In this document: in pieces, positions 1-12,318 of the stretch | Numbering within the stretch: position 1 is the stretch's first letter | Layout of the letters: every line of letters starts with the position of its first letter | DNA from: Helianthus annuus | Taxonomy: Eukaryota; Streptophyta; Magnoliopsida; Asterales; Asteraceae | DNA: 64,000 nt | Direction: 5' to 3' | Assembly: GCF_002127325.2 (NCBI RefSeq) | Contig: NC_035444.2 | Location: 85,780,286 to 85,844,285, forward strand | Made by a program: the position numbers and the translations under genes | The notes under the pieces: generated by a model | The model's input: only the letters and a program-made list of their open reading frames with translations | Databases searched by the model: none | What the model was told of the DNA's origin: nothing

Positions 1-245
1 TAACAGAATTGATGCATACCCATACAACAAAAGTATGGAGTATACTTGACCCCGTTCATAAATGGGTAAAGATTACGCATACACACGTTCAGACATGCAA
101 GAATTAAAAACACTTGTACAAACTGAACAAAGAAACTTCATATTCAAAAAATTCAAGTATCCACATGATGCTTACTGAATTTACATAAAGTTCCTATTCT
201 ATACAAGAGGAATACAAAAAAGGAGGCACACTCGCCAACCTAAAC

Positions 246-3200
246 CTATTTTGTACCGCTGGTCCCCGCGTCTCCTCCGGCACCACCAGCGGGTTCTTCC
301 TCTTCCACATCAGGATAAAGCATCCGCAAGCGGTCAACATAGTCCGCAACCTCCAAACACTCGTCCAGCTCCCCTACACAGGCAAGTGGCGTGTCATAAA
401 AGGAGGCTACGGCCGCTTTCAGACGACCTTCGGTATCCACATCACGGAACCCGGATGCCTGATCAGTATAACCGCCTGCGGATAACACATTGATATGCCC
501 AATGCAGCGGTTATAACCAGCCTTGAAGCCAGCATCGCGCGCACGTTCCTTAACCAGGTCCAGACCAGATGAGGTCTCAGGGGCGTTCATGATAGACTCG
601 ACAATCTGCAATGAAAGGATCATAAGTCTTGAATACTAATCCAAGCAAATATAAAGGCAAGGATACTTACACGCGCGATACCGTGAGTCCGCAACCACTC
701 ACGGTCAGCTTCCAGCTGGTTAAAAGAGGACACCAAGGCATCCTTGGCCTCAGCAGCAGCGTCGGCCCGCTTCTCCGCAGCAGACACGCGGGCAGTAAGG
801 TCCGTAACCGCGACCTCCCGGCCTGAACCTCAGCCTGTTACAAGAACAGCAAACAGTTCACTCGATAAATATTTTCAAAACAATAAAGGAAATATACAAC
901 AGAGGTAACGAAACATACCTGAAGGCTGGAAACAACCTTATCCAAACGAATGCGTTCCGCATTCGCCTCTTCCAGAGCCTTGGAAGAACGGCTCTCCTTC
1001 TCCGCGGCCTCTTCAAGGGCCTTTGAGGCATGAGCCCCGGCTTCCTTGGCCTCTTCAAGCGCCTTCAGGGCGTCGGCCTTCGCCTGCAGCGCTTTAACAG
1101 AAATGGCCTCAGCCGCAGCTTTCTCGCTGCCCAAGGCAACATTTGCCGCCTTAACATTCGCCAACTCCTGCCGAGTATGAAACAGAACGTTATTCTGCTT
1201 AGCCCAAGATTCATTCCATTTCTTGCGCTCATTGGACAACTTTTCGTTCCAACTCTTGCGCTCATCAGCCAGGAGTTTAGCAAGGGTACGCACCTGTTTC
1301 AGCTGGGCAGTGGCAGCCCACTCAGAAGTCTGCTTCTGCTTCTCAAAAGCAGCTTTGTCCTTCTCCAGCTGCTCCGCACCCACACGGGCAGCCTGGACCA
1401 GCTTTTCCGCTTCCGCCCGCATACGAGCAGCCTCCTCCTCGCGGCGGCCCAACACTTTATAGTCTTCCAAAATGGCATTCGCCACAATGGAAGTCCCTAC
1501 CAACATTGTTGAGAGCTGGTTTATACGCAACTCTCGAGGTGCGGCACGGGCGCGCTCAACTTCAAAGGGGGTCCCCAGGCCACCCAAAATCTCCTTACAG
1601 GCCGCAGGATCATTCGAAATATCATCCCCCTGCATAACAGTCCAGGGGGTCGGTGATACACCATACTGCGACCCGGGGAATAAGTGCGGTAGTAATACTC
1701 CAATTCAGACTCCCCAGGCTGAATTGGAGGCCCGTCATACCCCGCACCACCGGCAGACGAGCTGGTACCCTTATCACCCGAAGACTTCTGCGGCCCAGCA
1801 TCATGCTGCCGCGTTTCAGCGCCAGTTTTTTGCGGTTCAGCATCAGAATGTTGCTTCCCAGTAGCAGTGAACCGCACACTCAAATCGTCTCCCTCATTGG
1901 GAGAGATCAGATTGTTGGACGAGTCGACAGTATCAAATATCTGGGCCGCAGCATTCTCTGCGGTACCCTCCTTCTGCACGGTTGACTCAGGTACCACCTT
2001 GACGGAAGGTGTCGACGGCACCTCCGTTGCACCCACACCCGTGGCACGCGGGGGGGACTCCGGAGCATCGAAGATAGAAAAATCTTCATCTTGAGGCTCT
2101 GCAAAAAAAGTCAAATAGCTATCAAAACTAGTTACACAACAGTTAAGACTAGATAGCCTACACTTACCAACGACAACCGCAGGTTTTTTCTGCGTCGAAG
2201 CAGACCTTTTGGTTACTAGTCTCCGACGTTTGGTTTCAACACCACCAGCAGCTTTCTGCTCTGGCCTCCTCTTCTCACCAATCACAGGGGGACCCGCAGC
2301 TGTCCCTCCCGCAGCCGCCTCTTCTGCCTCCTTCTTCGTAGCACCAGAACGTGACTCCGCGGCTGTACCCAAACCCTCAAGGGTATCAGATACTATCACA
2401 TAATCCTTGTGTCGACGAAAAGAGGAATGAGAGATACCTGCTGCCTGCGGCACCAGATGAGGCACAGTAGTGACCTCCTTTATCTTCTTTTGGCGAAAGC
2501 GCACGCCCTTCACAGTTTGCCTCTTTGGCACACCTTTCGCTTCGGGGTCCCCCAAGGCCCCAAGATCACCTGCATGGAATCAATACGTCAATAAACCAAC
2601 ATTATCAACACAAGTGACAAAGCTTGGATATTATACCTTTGCCTGACGGCAACTCAACTGCCAGTGCCGCCTCAGTAGGCACCCGGAAGTTGCTACGGAT
2701 GATAGTATTGTGATCCTCTTCACCATCCGCACAAACCACGGTCTCAACCGTACCCAGGAAATCCGGGGCAAACATCCTCCATGCAGGAGCATTTTCTGAT
2801 AGCAAACACAAATATCAGTAACGCACACAAAAATAAGGAACGTAAACAGATAAAAAGTACGTACCACCGCTCTTCTCCCGCACCACGGGTTTCGAGTTCT
2901 TGCTCCTCCTCAGCATCATACGCAACAGCCATAGTTGCGTATTGGTCAGCTTCACGGTCTCAATGGTCTGCAACTGAGGAAACCATTCCACTGACTTCGA
3001 GCTAGGGACCGCAATGGTCTCCGCGATGATCGTCTCGGTCACGTTCCGAAACGTCATATCGGCAACAATGGCAGCAGCTTTGATGTAGAAGAATTTCTTC
3101 TTCCACATCGTCATCCCCTTGGGGGAGTCATCAGCTTGGGGTACCGTCTCGTTGACGGAAAGAAAAGAACCCCATGGACACTGTCATCTGATAGAACCGT

Positions 3201-3610
3201 CGGAAATCTCCGACGGTAGGCTCTATACCAAGAGCACGGAAGGTGAACTCAAAATTTCGAATCCGAATCATACCAAACGGACTCACTTGAGAAATGTGGA
3301 CCTTGTACCACTCCAAGACATCCACGACAAACACCGTCAACGGTAACCGGAGATTACAGTCACCAAAAAAGTCGGCCCACATGGTCACATAACCGGCCGG
3401 AGCGTCGGCACCAGTATCACCCTCCGATGGATATTGAGCCCCATATTCAGGGGGCATTTGGACAGTAAGCATAAGATTGTCAAAAGACTTCTTGGTCCAC
3501 CTTAACGCCGGTAAACCAACACCGGCAGCCCCCTCGTCTTCTTCTTCAGCTACTACCGGCTGTTCAGGGTTTTCACCCTCCACATTGTGTGGATTAGATG
3601 GTTCAGCCAT
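246..3610 (-). pseudogene. Antisense additional gene of the Tat-like element, broken
   Basis: Reading leftward, exons are supported by GT-AG borders: 3610-2865, 2795-2637, 2569-2168, 2098-919, 834-671 and 605-246, with introns of 65-84 nt. The start is the ATG at 3610, 160 bp below a TATA box. Exon 1 resembles the plant putative gypsy-type transposase domain (residues about 40-165, with conserved FRALGI and FSFRQRDG-like motifs). Exon 4 is basic and proline-rich, exon 5 is acidic and then a long Ala/Glu/Lys coiled coil (1460-920), and exon 6 continues the coil. The last exon ends in an acidic and Gly-rich tail. The reading frame changes at about 3139, 3123, 1647 and 820 without room for introns, each time in a run of C or G. 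The product is therefore broken as sequenced. Function is unknown; the transposase name is historical. Confidence 0.6.
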
Positions 3611-3769
3611 CAAGAATATCAAAGAAAGAGAAGATGGTGAACAGAAAAACTAAAAACCCTCACTGGAACTTCAAGAAATTTCGTCGGAGAAGACAGATAA
3701 CAGGTTTTCTCTCACCGGAAAATTTTTGAAATTTCAAACAAGTGAGGGGAAACCACGAACGGTTTCCCC

Positions 3770-3776
3770 TTATATA
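3770..3776 (-). promoter_or_regulatory. TATA box of the antisense gene
   Basis: On the minus strand this reads TATATA followed by AGGGG, about 160 bp before the ATG at 3610. It lies only about 35 bp from the proposed LTR border, so the antisense gene starts back to back with the element's 3' LTR. Confidence 0.5.
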
Positions 3777-3791
3777 CCCATCGCAATTAAT

Positions 3792-3809
3792 GCGGAGGGA
3801 GAAAACAAA
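3792..3809 (+). other. Probable polypurine tract of the Tat-like element
   Basis: A run of G and A with a single C (GCGGAGGGAGAAAACAAA) ends exactly where a TGAT terminus begins at 3810. The matching end of the LTR is ATCA at 18319. Position and composition fit the plus-strand primer of an LTR element. Confidence 0.45.
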
Positions 3810-5599
3810 TGATCACGTTCAAAAAGAGCGAATCATAGGACACCACGTGTCGAGCGCCGTTTCCGCTGACGGTTATCACGCGCGCATGGCCGCCCACGCG
3901 CCTGACACAAGAGACGTTTACACTCTTCGCTACAGTGCATTTAATGCCTCGGGCAGTGCAAACGTCCTTTCATTTCAGCACATGCCAGGAAGATCTCACC
4001 AACTTCCACCAACTCACACGTGCGTCCAGCCACGTAGGCAACAAAAAGCGACTACATTATCCAATTATAAGCGGCATGCGGTTTCTCTGGTATACCGCAC
4101 CATAACCCATACCGCATGTCGTTTTTTAACATACCCCTAAAAATAGGTAAAAACATATATCTTTACACTATAAGGGGGTATAATACCTATCCGCACTACC
4201 CACGAGCACACGTGGAATATGCGGCCTTCCCACACACGCGCCCGTTCAGGTGTGTCAGATGCTCAGAACCAGCGCTGGCCGTTGGACTGAACCGCATCTC
4301 AGACACAGGGGAACTGCATTGCCTTCATTCTCTTCAAGCTTCAAATCCCTCCTGCCCGGTTCACAACCGCAGAGGGTACATGAACACCTTCTTTAACAAA
4401 AGGAAGGAAGGGTATGCACGCGAACGCACATCAGCAACCCTGTCTCCTGAACCTTCAAGAGCTACATCCGACCCACACCCACTTCGAGCAAAGGTGGTAA
4501 TACAAAACCACAGACACTCACGAGGAGCTACGGACATAACCATAGCTTCCGCAGAGTGGTTGCTACGAAAGAGCCAAGCTCACTCCACATCACCGAACAA
4601 TGCTACTGCATGGCAAACTCGGTATTGGAGCGGGAAGGTAAGTGGCTCCAAAACGAACGCAGAACAGCGCTCTAAATAAACTCTCGTCGAACAACAAGCG
4701 TCCGAACAGCGGTAACAAGTCTGCTTATGACTTTGTTAACCCGATTATGGGCCGCATAGAATAAACAATGGTGGGCATACCCTTGCCTATGACCATGTTT
4801 ATTTACCCATAGTATGAATATACATTGTTCGACCAAACATGGCCAACAATGACGCAACGAGGTAACCGCAAAGAACGTGCGGTTACTAGAGAGCTATGAC
4901 GATAAACACGAAAACCCCACAAAAAAGGGATTGTCGTCTCATAACTCGATGCTGAACATAGAGCTCGAGCAAAGCACTTGCAAGCATCAACAACTTTTGA
5001 TCCCAGTCTCAAAGATTGGTCCAAAAGTTTCTTTTCTTCTTCATGCACCAATTCAACAATTGGTATGAAGAAAAGCCCACCTTTAAAGGATGGGAAACCT
5101 CCACATACCTTCTGATGTGTGTAAAATGCAACATATAAAACACATCAATTAAGGCATAAAACTAACCCTTTTTAAGTACTAATGTTGGAAAAAGAGTGTT
5201 TTTGTCTTCCTTTTGTATTTTCAGGATGAAATGAGCTCAAAATCACAAAAGAAGCAAAAAGACTACTAAATCTACCATAAATACAAGAAAAGGAACAAAA
5301 GTGAACTGCCCGGACCCTCAACGGCACCTCCCAAGACAAAGAGAAGAGAAACAGAGCCTGAACACGCCCCGTGTCCAGTGAACACGGGGGCGTGCCCAGG
5401 AAGCAGCAGAAAAGACAAACCAGTAGAAGCTTCCATTGCTCACCACGGGGCCGTGCCCAGCGGACACGGGGGCGTGTTGAAAGTACAGCAGGCGCATTAA
5501 TTGTAATTCGCAATTACAATTAATGAAGAGAGAGAATGTCAGACGGGCACGGGGCCGTGTTCAGCGAACACGGGGCCGTGTCCAGCGTTCTGTTCAGCC

Positions 5600-5607
5600 T
5601 ATAAATA
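5600..5607 (+). promoter_or_regulatory. TATA box in the Athila-like 5' LTR
   Basis: TATAAATA followed by AGGAG lies directly after the CACGGGGCCGTG motif cluster. The region up to 6806 would then be R plus U5, about 1.17 kb of transcribed leader. Confidence 0.7.
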
Positions 5608-6206
5608 GAGGAGCTTGGCTTCATTCTCTCTCATCCCTTGGCACACCACCTCTCTCACACTTCATCCACCACCCACCACCACCATAACACCATCATCCAC
5701 CACCATCATCCATTGTCCATCATAGAGTGTGTGAGTCGTCTCGGGATCCAAGATTGATCGTAAGAGTTCTTGACAATCAAGGCCATGTTTGCCTAAGTCT
5801 CTTACATCACTTGGTGAAGACAAGTGTTTAGTATAATACTTTTTATTTTTAATCTTTTGCACTTTTTATTTGGTTTTGTATTAATGACTTTAATAACTAG
5901 TTACTTATGTTGAAGGTGATCTTTCCTTATCGTTTGTCCGTGGTGTCTTGGCATTATTTTACTGTCTATATAAAATAAAAGATTTTCACCATTCATATCT
6001 CCACGGTCTATATGGAGGTATGTTGGCTACCTGGTCGGGGGTTAAGGGAACGGTTTGGTAAAGGTCTTGCCCTTGTTCAGCGTTTAGAGGTCCTGCTTGG
6101 GACCTGGGTCAAATTTAGTAGGATCTCCTTCAATGCCCATAGGTATTGGATGGCGGGGATCCAAACTCTTTGACCCCCTCATAAGCTAACTACTATTAAT
6201 ACTATA

Positions 6207-6394
6207 ACCCGGCTATTTAGGACTGTATCCCTGCTGACTCAGACTACTTAGCCGAGGGTAACGTCACCGCCAAAAGCGGGGCCTACCATAATTTGCATTA
6301 ATAACTTAATTCATTATCTTTCAATAATCCAACCCTTTAGGATTGTATCCTTGCTGACTCAAACTACTGGGTTGAGGGTAACGTCACCTCTGAA
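6207..6394 (+). other. Tandem structured-RNA-like hairpin units in the LTR
   Basis: Unit 1 pairs CGGCTA (6210-6215) with TAGCCG (6249-6254). Unit 2, exactly 120 bp later, pairs CAACCC (6330-6335) with GGGTTG (6369-6374). Both loops are 33 nt and nearly identical, and both 3' flanks read GAGGGTAACGTCACC. A second small hairpin follows each: CCGC/GCGG in unit 1 and CCTC/GGGG (with a G-T pair) in unit 2. Changed stems with kept pairing inside an otherwise conserved unit point to selection on RNA structure. The function is unknown; packaging, dimerisation or translation control are possibilities for a transcript leader. Confidence 0.65.
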
Positions 6395-6812
6395 AAAGGG
6401 GCCTACTACAATAACTAAGATAATCTCTTAAACAAGTGCAAAAGTGCGAAAATAATCAAAGGTTATACTAATACACTTGTCGGATCCAAGTGATTCATCT
6501 TGTCTATCTGTTTTTATTTTATTTTATTTTTCAGCATTTAGTTAGTTTTTTATTTTTCTTAGTTTAAAACATTTTTCTAACTTTTTGATTTGATTAGACG
6601 TTGAGGATAAACCGGTATTAAAAGCTCTTGTGTCCTTGGACGACCTCGGTATCTTACCAACACTATACTACGTCCACGATGGGTGCACTTGCCCATATGT
6701 GTGTTTAGTGTTAGTAAATATCGTGTTTTATAAATTTAAAACTTGGCTAAAAGTGTAAAAAGGGCTTAAAAATATATCTAAAATATATACACACTGACAC
6801 GCATCAAGTTTT

Positions 6813-6830
6813 TGGCGCCGCTGCCGGGGA
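6813..6830 (+). other. Primer binding site, tRNA-Asp type
   Basis: TGGCGCCGCTGCCGGGGA begins six bases after the 5' LTR. It resembles the tRNA-Asp primer sites common in plant Athila-like and Tat-like elements. The stretch up to 7186 is untranslated leader containing five more CACGGGGCCGTG-type motifs. Confidence 0.75.
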
Positions 6831-7186
6831 CACAAGGATTTTAAGAAAGCTTAAAATCGACGGCCTAATCAGTTTTTCAAAACATTTTTAAAACGCGCGC
6901 ATTTTTCTGCATTTTAGTTTAGTTTTTGCATTTACAGTAGCCTGAACACGGGGTCGTGCTCGCTGAACACGCCCCCGTGCTGCATATTTTAGAGTAGACA
7001 CCCAGATACAGAGTCTGACCACGGGGCCGTGTTCACTCAACACGCCCCCGTGCTCAACGTGACCAGTTAATTTAATTAAAACGCCCAGATACAGTCCCTG
7101 AACACGGGGCCGTGTTCAGCTTCTGTTTCCGTCTTATTTTTGTTTTCTGGTCCCGAGACTCAGTTGTAGTCTGTTGAGTGATTCCT

Positions 7187-10100
7187 ATGGATCAATACTC
7201 AAGAGGTTACAACTACACCTATGATGAGGATGATTATAGAGGTAATTATTGCACTAATTGTCGTAATGCACACTCGGTTCAATATAATACTTCATATCAA
7301 CCATCCAATTCATACAACTATTATGAGGAGCCCAGGTACGAGCCATCAACTTCATACACATCCTATGAAGACCAAAGGTATGAACCTCCTTCCTCATACT
7401 CGTATTTTGATGAACCAAGGTATGAGCCTTCATACTCATACTTTGAAGATTCAACATATGAGCCACCACCTTCATACTCTTATTATGAGGAACCATGGCG
7501 TGAACAACCCACCTCATATGAGTACTATGAAGAGCAAAGTTTCGACCCTTATCCATCATATACTTACAATGAAGAACAATGGTGTGAACCATCTACTTCA
7601 TATGAGTACTATGAGGAACCAAGGATCGAACAACCGGATTCAAGCTTAGAGGATCCAAATTCTTTCAATCTCACCGAAGTGACCAATAGGATATTAGAAC
7701 ACATTAAAACTATCGAACGTTGCATAAAAGAATCTCGGGCAAAGGAAGAGGAATCCCGCGCGAGAGAAGAGTTAAAAAGTAATAATAACGTAGAGGTAGT
7801 TGAAAATGTAAAAATGGAAGAACAAGAAAGTGAAAAACAGACACATGAGTTAAACAACGAAAATGGTGAGTCCGATAACGTTAAAATTCAAGAAGAGTCT
7901 AATTTAGAGGAAATTATTCTCTTATCACCTACTTTCGAAAACCATTGTTTAATAACCCCTCATGCTAAGTTTTTAAAAGAGTTAAACACTAGTGCTAAAA
8001 TCAAAGAAATGGTAAGTGTTAAGTTAACTAATGATCAAACCTCGCTAATAAAAGAAGATCCTTTTGAAATTAACATCACACCGGTTCCATGTTTCTTTCA
8101 AAATTCGTTTATTAGTAATGTCACTATTGATAAAGATCTTTGTGTTAACATAATGCCCAACTACATTTTTGAAAAGTTAAGTATTAGTGATTTTACTCCA
8201 CTTCAAATACCCATTTTTCTATCCGACCGAAAAGTAATGAAATCAATCGGTGTAGTCGAAGATATTTTGGTTCAAACAAATCAAATGGTAATCCCAACCG
8301 ACTTCGTCATCTTAGATGATGTCCCCCTAGTCTTGGGAAAACCTTTTGTACAAACTCACAAAGCTTTGAAAAACCGGAAATTCAACAACCTAACTCTTCA
8401 ATTAGGGGCATTCAAAAGGAGCATAGATCTTGAGCGCTCAATGAAATATCCTTTTGGCAACAATGACCCCCTAATTGAAGATGAAGCTGAACCACCTGAT
8501 ACAAACCACGAGGAAGACCACTTTGTCGACGAAGAGGTAGCCATAGAACAAACTTTTAAAGTTCTTGATCTAGATGAGCCACAAAATAAGGTGTCTCCTA
8601 AAGACCCACCCATCGAGCTCAAAGAACTCCCTAAAGGTTTGGAATATGCTTTTCTAGGCAAAGATGGTAGTCTACCTGTAATTATTTCGTCTAAATTAAC
8701 TAGCATAGAAAAAGAAAAATTAGTTAACCTACTTAAAAAACACAAAAATGCGATCGCTTGGAAGCTTGTAGATATTAAGGGAATAAGTCCTTCCATGTGC
8801 ACGCACAAAATTTTAATGAATGATGACTACAAAACGGTGATTCAACCACAACGAAGAGTGAACCCCAATGTTCAAGAAGTGGTTAAAAATGAAGTCATCA
8901 AACTACTCGACGCCGGACTAATCTACCCTATCTCCGATAGCCCGTGGGTAAGTCCCGTCCAAGTAGTCCCAAAGAAAGGAGGTATGACGGTAATAACTAA
9001 CGAGAAAAATGAATTAATACCCACAAGAACCGTCACAGGATGGAGAGTCTGTATAGACTATAGGAGATTAAATGAAGCAACAAGGAAAGACCACTTTCCT
9101 TTGCCCTTCATTGATCAAATGATAGAAAGATTATCCGGTCATAAATTTTATTGTTTCTTAGATGGTTTTTCAGGTTACTTTCAAATACCGATAGCACCAG
9201 AAGACCAAGAGAAAACAACTTTCACATGCCCCTACGGAACTTTTGCATATCGACGCATGCCATTCGGTCTATGTAATGCGCCTGCAACATTCCAACGTTG
9301 TATGGTCGCCATTTTCCATGATATGATTGAAAAAACCATGGAAGTCTTCATGGATGACTTTTCCATCTTTGGAGACTCATATGATCAATGCCTCGATAAT
9401 CTTGAACGAATGCTATCCCGATGTGAGGAAACTAACCTCGCCCTTAACTGGGAAAAATGCCATTTCATGGTAACAGAGGGAATAGTACTCGGACATAAAA
9501 TCTCAAGCGAAGGAATGGAAGTTGATCGAGCAAAAATCGAGACTATATCTCGATTACCTCCTCCATCCTCCGTGCGAGCAATCAGAAGTTTCCTAGGGCA
9601 TGCCGGATTCTATAGAAGGTTTATCAAAGACTTTTCGAAAATTTCAAGACCTCTAACAAAATTGCTTGAAAAAGATGCACCCTTCATCTTTGACAAGGAA
9701 TGCAATCAAGCATTTCTGACCCTCAAGGAAATGCTAGTCAATGCACCTATCATGATAGCACCAGATTGGAAATTTCCTTTCGAAATCATGTGCGATGCAA
9801 GCGACTTTGCTGTTGGAGCAGTCTTGGGACAAAGGAAAGAAAAACATTTCCACCCAATCTATTATGCTAGTAAAACTCTAAATGATGCACAAGAAAATTA
9901 TACAACTACGGAAAAAGAGTTACTAGCGGTGGTATTTGCTTTTGATAAATTTCGTTCTTATCTTGTTCTTTCTAAAACCATAGTTTATACAGACCATGCA
10001 GCCATCAGGTACCTCTTCAAGAAGCAAGACGCAAAACCCCGTTTGATAAGGTGGATTCTACTCCTCCAGGAATTCGACATCGAAATCAAGGACAAAAGAG

Positions 10101-11512
10101 GAGCAGAAAACACTGCTGCAGATCACCTCTCACGCTTAGAAGACCCAGCTTTGGAGACAACCAGGGACGAGCAAATCAACGAAAAATTTCCCACGGAGTC
10201 CCTGGAAATGATGGAAAGCAGACAAGAACCATGGTATGCCGACTACGCTAATTTCTTAGCCAGCGGTATAGTCACCAAAGGATGGCCACATCATCAAAGA
10301 AAGAAATTCTTTGCTGATGTAAAGCATTACTTTTGGGAAGACCCCTATCTTTTCAAAATGTGTGCTGATCAACTCGTCCGAAGGTGTGTCCATGGTAATG
10401 AAGCACAAAGAATACTCCGTCATTGTCATGAAGGTCCATACGGAGGACATCATGGTGCCTCAAGTACCGCGAGAAAGGTATTTGATTCTGGATTTTACTG
10501 GCCAACCATTTACAAGGATGCACAAAACCTTGTAAAGACATGTGATGCCTGCCAAAGATCAGGTAATATTTCTTCCAAAAATGAAATGCCTCAAAATGGC
10601 ATTCTCGTTTGTGAAATCTTTGATGTGTGGGGACTCGATTTCATGGGACCTTTCCCACCTTCAAAAGGAAACAAATATATACTTGTGGCGGTCGATTACT
10701 TGTCTAAATGGGCAGAGGCCGAAGCTCTTCCAACAAATGATGGAAGAGTAGTGGTAAAATTCCTAAAAAAATTGTTCTCACGTTTCGGCACACCAAAGGC
10801 ATTAATAAGTGATAGAGGTACCCATTTTTGTAATCATCAACTCGAAAAAATCTTAACAAGATATGGGGTCTATCACCGGGTCTCAACAGCATATCATCCT
10901 CAAACAAATGGGCAAGCCGAAGTGACTAATCGAGGTTTAAAACGAATACTTGAGAAAACCGTAGGGATAAATAAAAAAGAATGGGCTGACAAACTAGATG
11001 ACGCTTTATGGGCTTTTCGAACCGCTTATAAAACCACTATAGGCACAACCCCATATAAACTAGTCTATGGAAAAAGTTGTCACTTGCCAGTAGAAATTGC
11101 TCACAAAGCCTACTGGGCAATTAAAAACGTAAACTTAGATTTAGAAGTTGCCGGTAAGAATCGATTTTGTCAAATAAATGAATTAGAAGAACTTAGGAAT
11201 TATGCATACTCTAACTCCGAAATTTATAAGGAAAGAATGAAAAATTTGCATGATAAATATATTAAATCTAATGAATTTCGGATTGGAGATCAAGTTCTAC
11301 TGTTCAATTCGCGACTTCGATTGTTTCCGGGTAAATTAAAATCTAGGTGGTCGGGACCTTTTTCAGTCACCCATGTTTTTCCACACGGTGCAGTAGAAAT
11401 TAAAACTCGAAATGGAATACCATTTAAAGTCAATGGCCAACGGCTGAAACTCTACAGAGGATCCATTGAGGATGAGGAAGAGGAAATCGCACTTCAAACG
11501 GTCAACGAATAA
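7187..11512 (+). CDS. Pol-type polyprotein of the Athila-like element (no recognisable Gag)
   Basis: The first ATG of the open frame is at 7187 (an upstream in-frame GTG at 7178 is unlikely in a plant), giving 1441 residues. Residues about 38-155 are tyrosine-rich imperfect repeats ([12 protein letters not shown] units). They are followed by an acidic, Glu-rich coiled stretch. A retropepsin-like region lies at about 305-405, but the usual D-S/T/L-G catalytic triplet is not evident: the segment reads [10 protein letters not shown]. Reverse transcriptase spans about 615-800 with FMDD at 721-724. RNase H starts near MCDAS at about 867. Integrase has an HHCC zinc region near 1080-1125 and DDE-type motifs near GLDFMG (about 1151), ISDRG (about 1207) and the HPQTNGQAE region. 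No capsid domain or zinc knuckle is visible. RT, RNase H and integrase are open and look intact. Confidence 0.85.
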   Translation: MDQYSRGYNYTYDEDDYRGNYCTNCRNAHSVQYNTSYQPSNSYNYYEEPRYEPSTSYTSYEDQRYEPPSSYSYFDEPRYEPSYSYFEDSTYEPPPSYSYYEEPWREQPTSYEYYEEQSFDPYPSYTYNEEQWCEPSTSYEYYEEPRIEQPDSSLEDPNSFNLTEVTNRILEHIKTIERCIKESRAKEEESRAREELKSNNNVEVVENVKMEEQESEKQTHELNNENGESDNVKIQEESNLEEIILLSPTFENHCLITPHAKFLKELNTSAKIKEMVSVKLTNDQTSLIKEDPFEINITPVPCFFQNSFISNVTIDKDLCVNIMPNYIFEKLSISDFTPLQIPIFLSDRKVMKSIGVVEDILVQTNQMVIPTDFVILDDVPLVLGKPFVQTHKALKNRKFNNLTLQLGAFKRSIDLERSMKYPFGNNDPLIEDEAEPPDTNHEEDHFVDEEVAIEQTFKVLDLDEPQNKVSPKDPPIELKELPKGLEYAFLGKDGSLPVIISSKLTSIEKEKLVNLLKKHKNAIAWKLVDIKGISPSMCTHKILMNDDYKTVIQPQRRVNPNVQEVVKNEVIKLLDAGLIYPISDSPWVSPVQVVPKKGGMTVITNEKNELIPTRTVTGWRVCIDYRRLNEATRKDHFPLPFIDQMIERLSGHKFYCFLDGFSGYFQIPIAPEDQEKTTFTCPYGTFAYRRMPFGLCNAPATFQRCMVAIFHDMIEKTMEVFMDDFSIFGDSYDQCLDNLERMLSRCEETNLALNWEKCHFMVTEGIVLGHKISSEGMEVDRAKIETISRLPPPSSVRAIRSFLGHAGFYRRFIKDFSKISRPLTKLLEKDAPFIFDKECNQAFLTLKEMLVNAPIMIAPDWKFPFEIMCDASDFAVGAVLGQRKEKHFHPIYYASKTLNDAQENYTTTEKELLAVVFAFDKFRSYLVLSKTIVYTDHAAIRYLFKKQDAKPRLIRWILLLQEFDIEIKDKRGAENTAADHLSRLEDPALETTRDEQINEKFPTESLEMMESRQEPWYADYANFLASGIVTKGWPHHQRKKFFADVKHYFWEDPYLFKMCADQLVRRCVHGNEAQRILRHCHEGPYGGHHGASSTARKVFDSGFYWPTIYKDAQNLVKTCDACQRSGNISSKNEMPQNGILVCEIFDVWGLDFMGPFPPSKGNKYILVAVDYLSKWAEAEALPTNDGRVVVKFLKKLFSRFGTPKALISDRGTHFCNHQLEKILTRYGVYHRVSTAYHPQTNGQAEVTNRGLKRILEKTVGINKKEWADKLDDALWAFRTAYKTTIGTTPYKLVYGKSCHLPVEIAHKAYWAIKNVNLDLEVAGKNRFCQINELEELRNYAYSNSEIYKERMKNLHDKYIKSNEFRIGDQVLLFNSRLRLFPGKLKSRWSGPFSVTHVFPHGAVEIKTRNGIPFKVNGQRLKLYRGSIEDEEEEIALQTVNE

Positions 11513-11605
11513 ACTCATACCCGACATGTTACAGGTAAGTATACATTCGAAACTGGTAAAATCATCTAACCATTATTCGGAGATAAGGGGCATGCACACA
11601 AGCAC

Positions 11606-11639
<34 letters not shown>

Positions 11640-12318
11640 ATTTTAAAGTTTCACCCGGCACGGGGCCGTGTTCGCTGAACACGGGGCCGTGTCGAGGCAA
11701 CTGTCGGGATAAAACCCATTTGTTCTATCAGTTACACCATTCCACACGCCCCGTTTCGCCGAGAACTCTCTGGGTTAGAGCGATTTTCTGCAGAATTCGA
11801 ACGTTACCACCAAGCCTAACAACGTCAAGGTATGATTCTATCCTTCTTAGTAGTTAGATTAGTTACTTGCATGTAGTTAAAACATCAAAAATTGGGGGAA
11901 AATCTAGGGTTCTTCATGTTCATCCGGATCGAACTCAAAATTTTTGATAAAAATTGTTAGTAGTAGTTTAGAGTAGAGTAATAGGAAGTAAATAGCCATG
12001 TATTGTTGGTAGATTTGTCCGATTTCCAACTTAAAACACAAACCCTTGTTCTTGAACCGAAAAACTCAAAATTGAAAGGGTAAATGGTTTGATTTTGGAA
12101 AAATGACACTTAGGGTTTCATTTTCGGGGGAAACCGCTGCTATTGGGCCAAAAATTTTCAGGTTTTCGAAACCGGGACGAAAAAATGAAAATTAGGTGTT
12201 ACAGACGCCTGAACACGGGGCCGTGTTCGCTGAACACGGGGCCGTGTTCAGCCTACTGTTTGCAGTTTTCAACCCGAATTTCCATGTTTCGCACTAACTT
12301 TTGTTGTATTCTTTTCAG
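11513..12318 (+). other. Inter-ORF region with splice-like signals
   Basis: It holds a 30-base A run (about 11608-11637), four CACGGGGCCGTG-type motifs in two pairs, consensus-like donors (ACAG/GTAAGT near 11533 and CAAG/GTATGA near 11829), and a pyrimidine-rich acceptor ending in CAG directly before the ATG at 12319. No gene is supported inside it. The signals suggest the downstream ORF could be made from a spliced mRNA. Confidence 0.5.

Larger units (their letters stand above)
5113..6806 (+). repeat. 5' LTR of the Athila-like element
   Basis: It starts TGATGTGTGT and ends ACACGCATCA, imperfect inverted ends. It contains six copies of a CACGGGGCCGTG-type motif at 5362-5588, a TATA box at 5600, a duplicated hairpin unit at 6207-6394, and a long R/U5 region. 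Short open frames inside are identical in the two LTRs and are not credible genes. Confidence 0.9.

Noticed and set aside
4116..4679. 187-codon plus-strand frame
   Set aside because: Inside the proposed Tat-like LTR; composition irregular, no domain, no splice or promoter context.
5172..5862. Open frames of 113 and 66 codons in the Athila-like LTR (repeated at 15419-16109)
   Set aside because: They lie on the opposite strand of the LTR, are identical in both LTRs, cover the promoter and motif cluster, and show no family resemblance.
7221..7649. Overlapping 142-codon frame across the Tyr-rich repeats, and a matching minus-strand frame
   Set aside because: Shadows of the repeated Tyr codons of the real ORF; His/Met-rich composition typical of a wrong frame.
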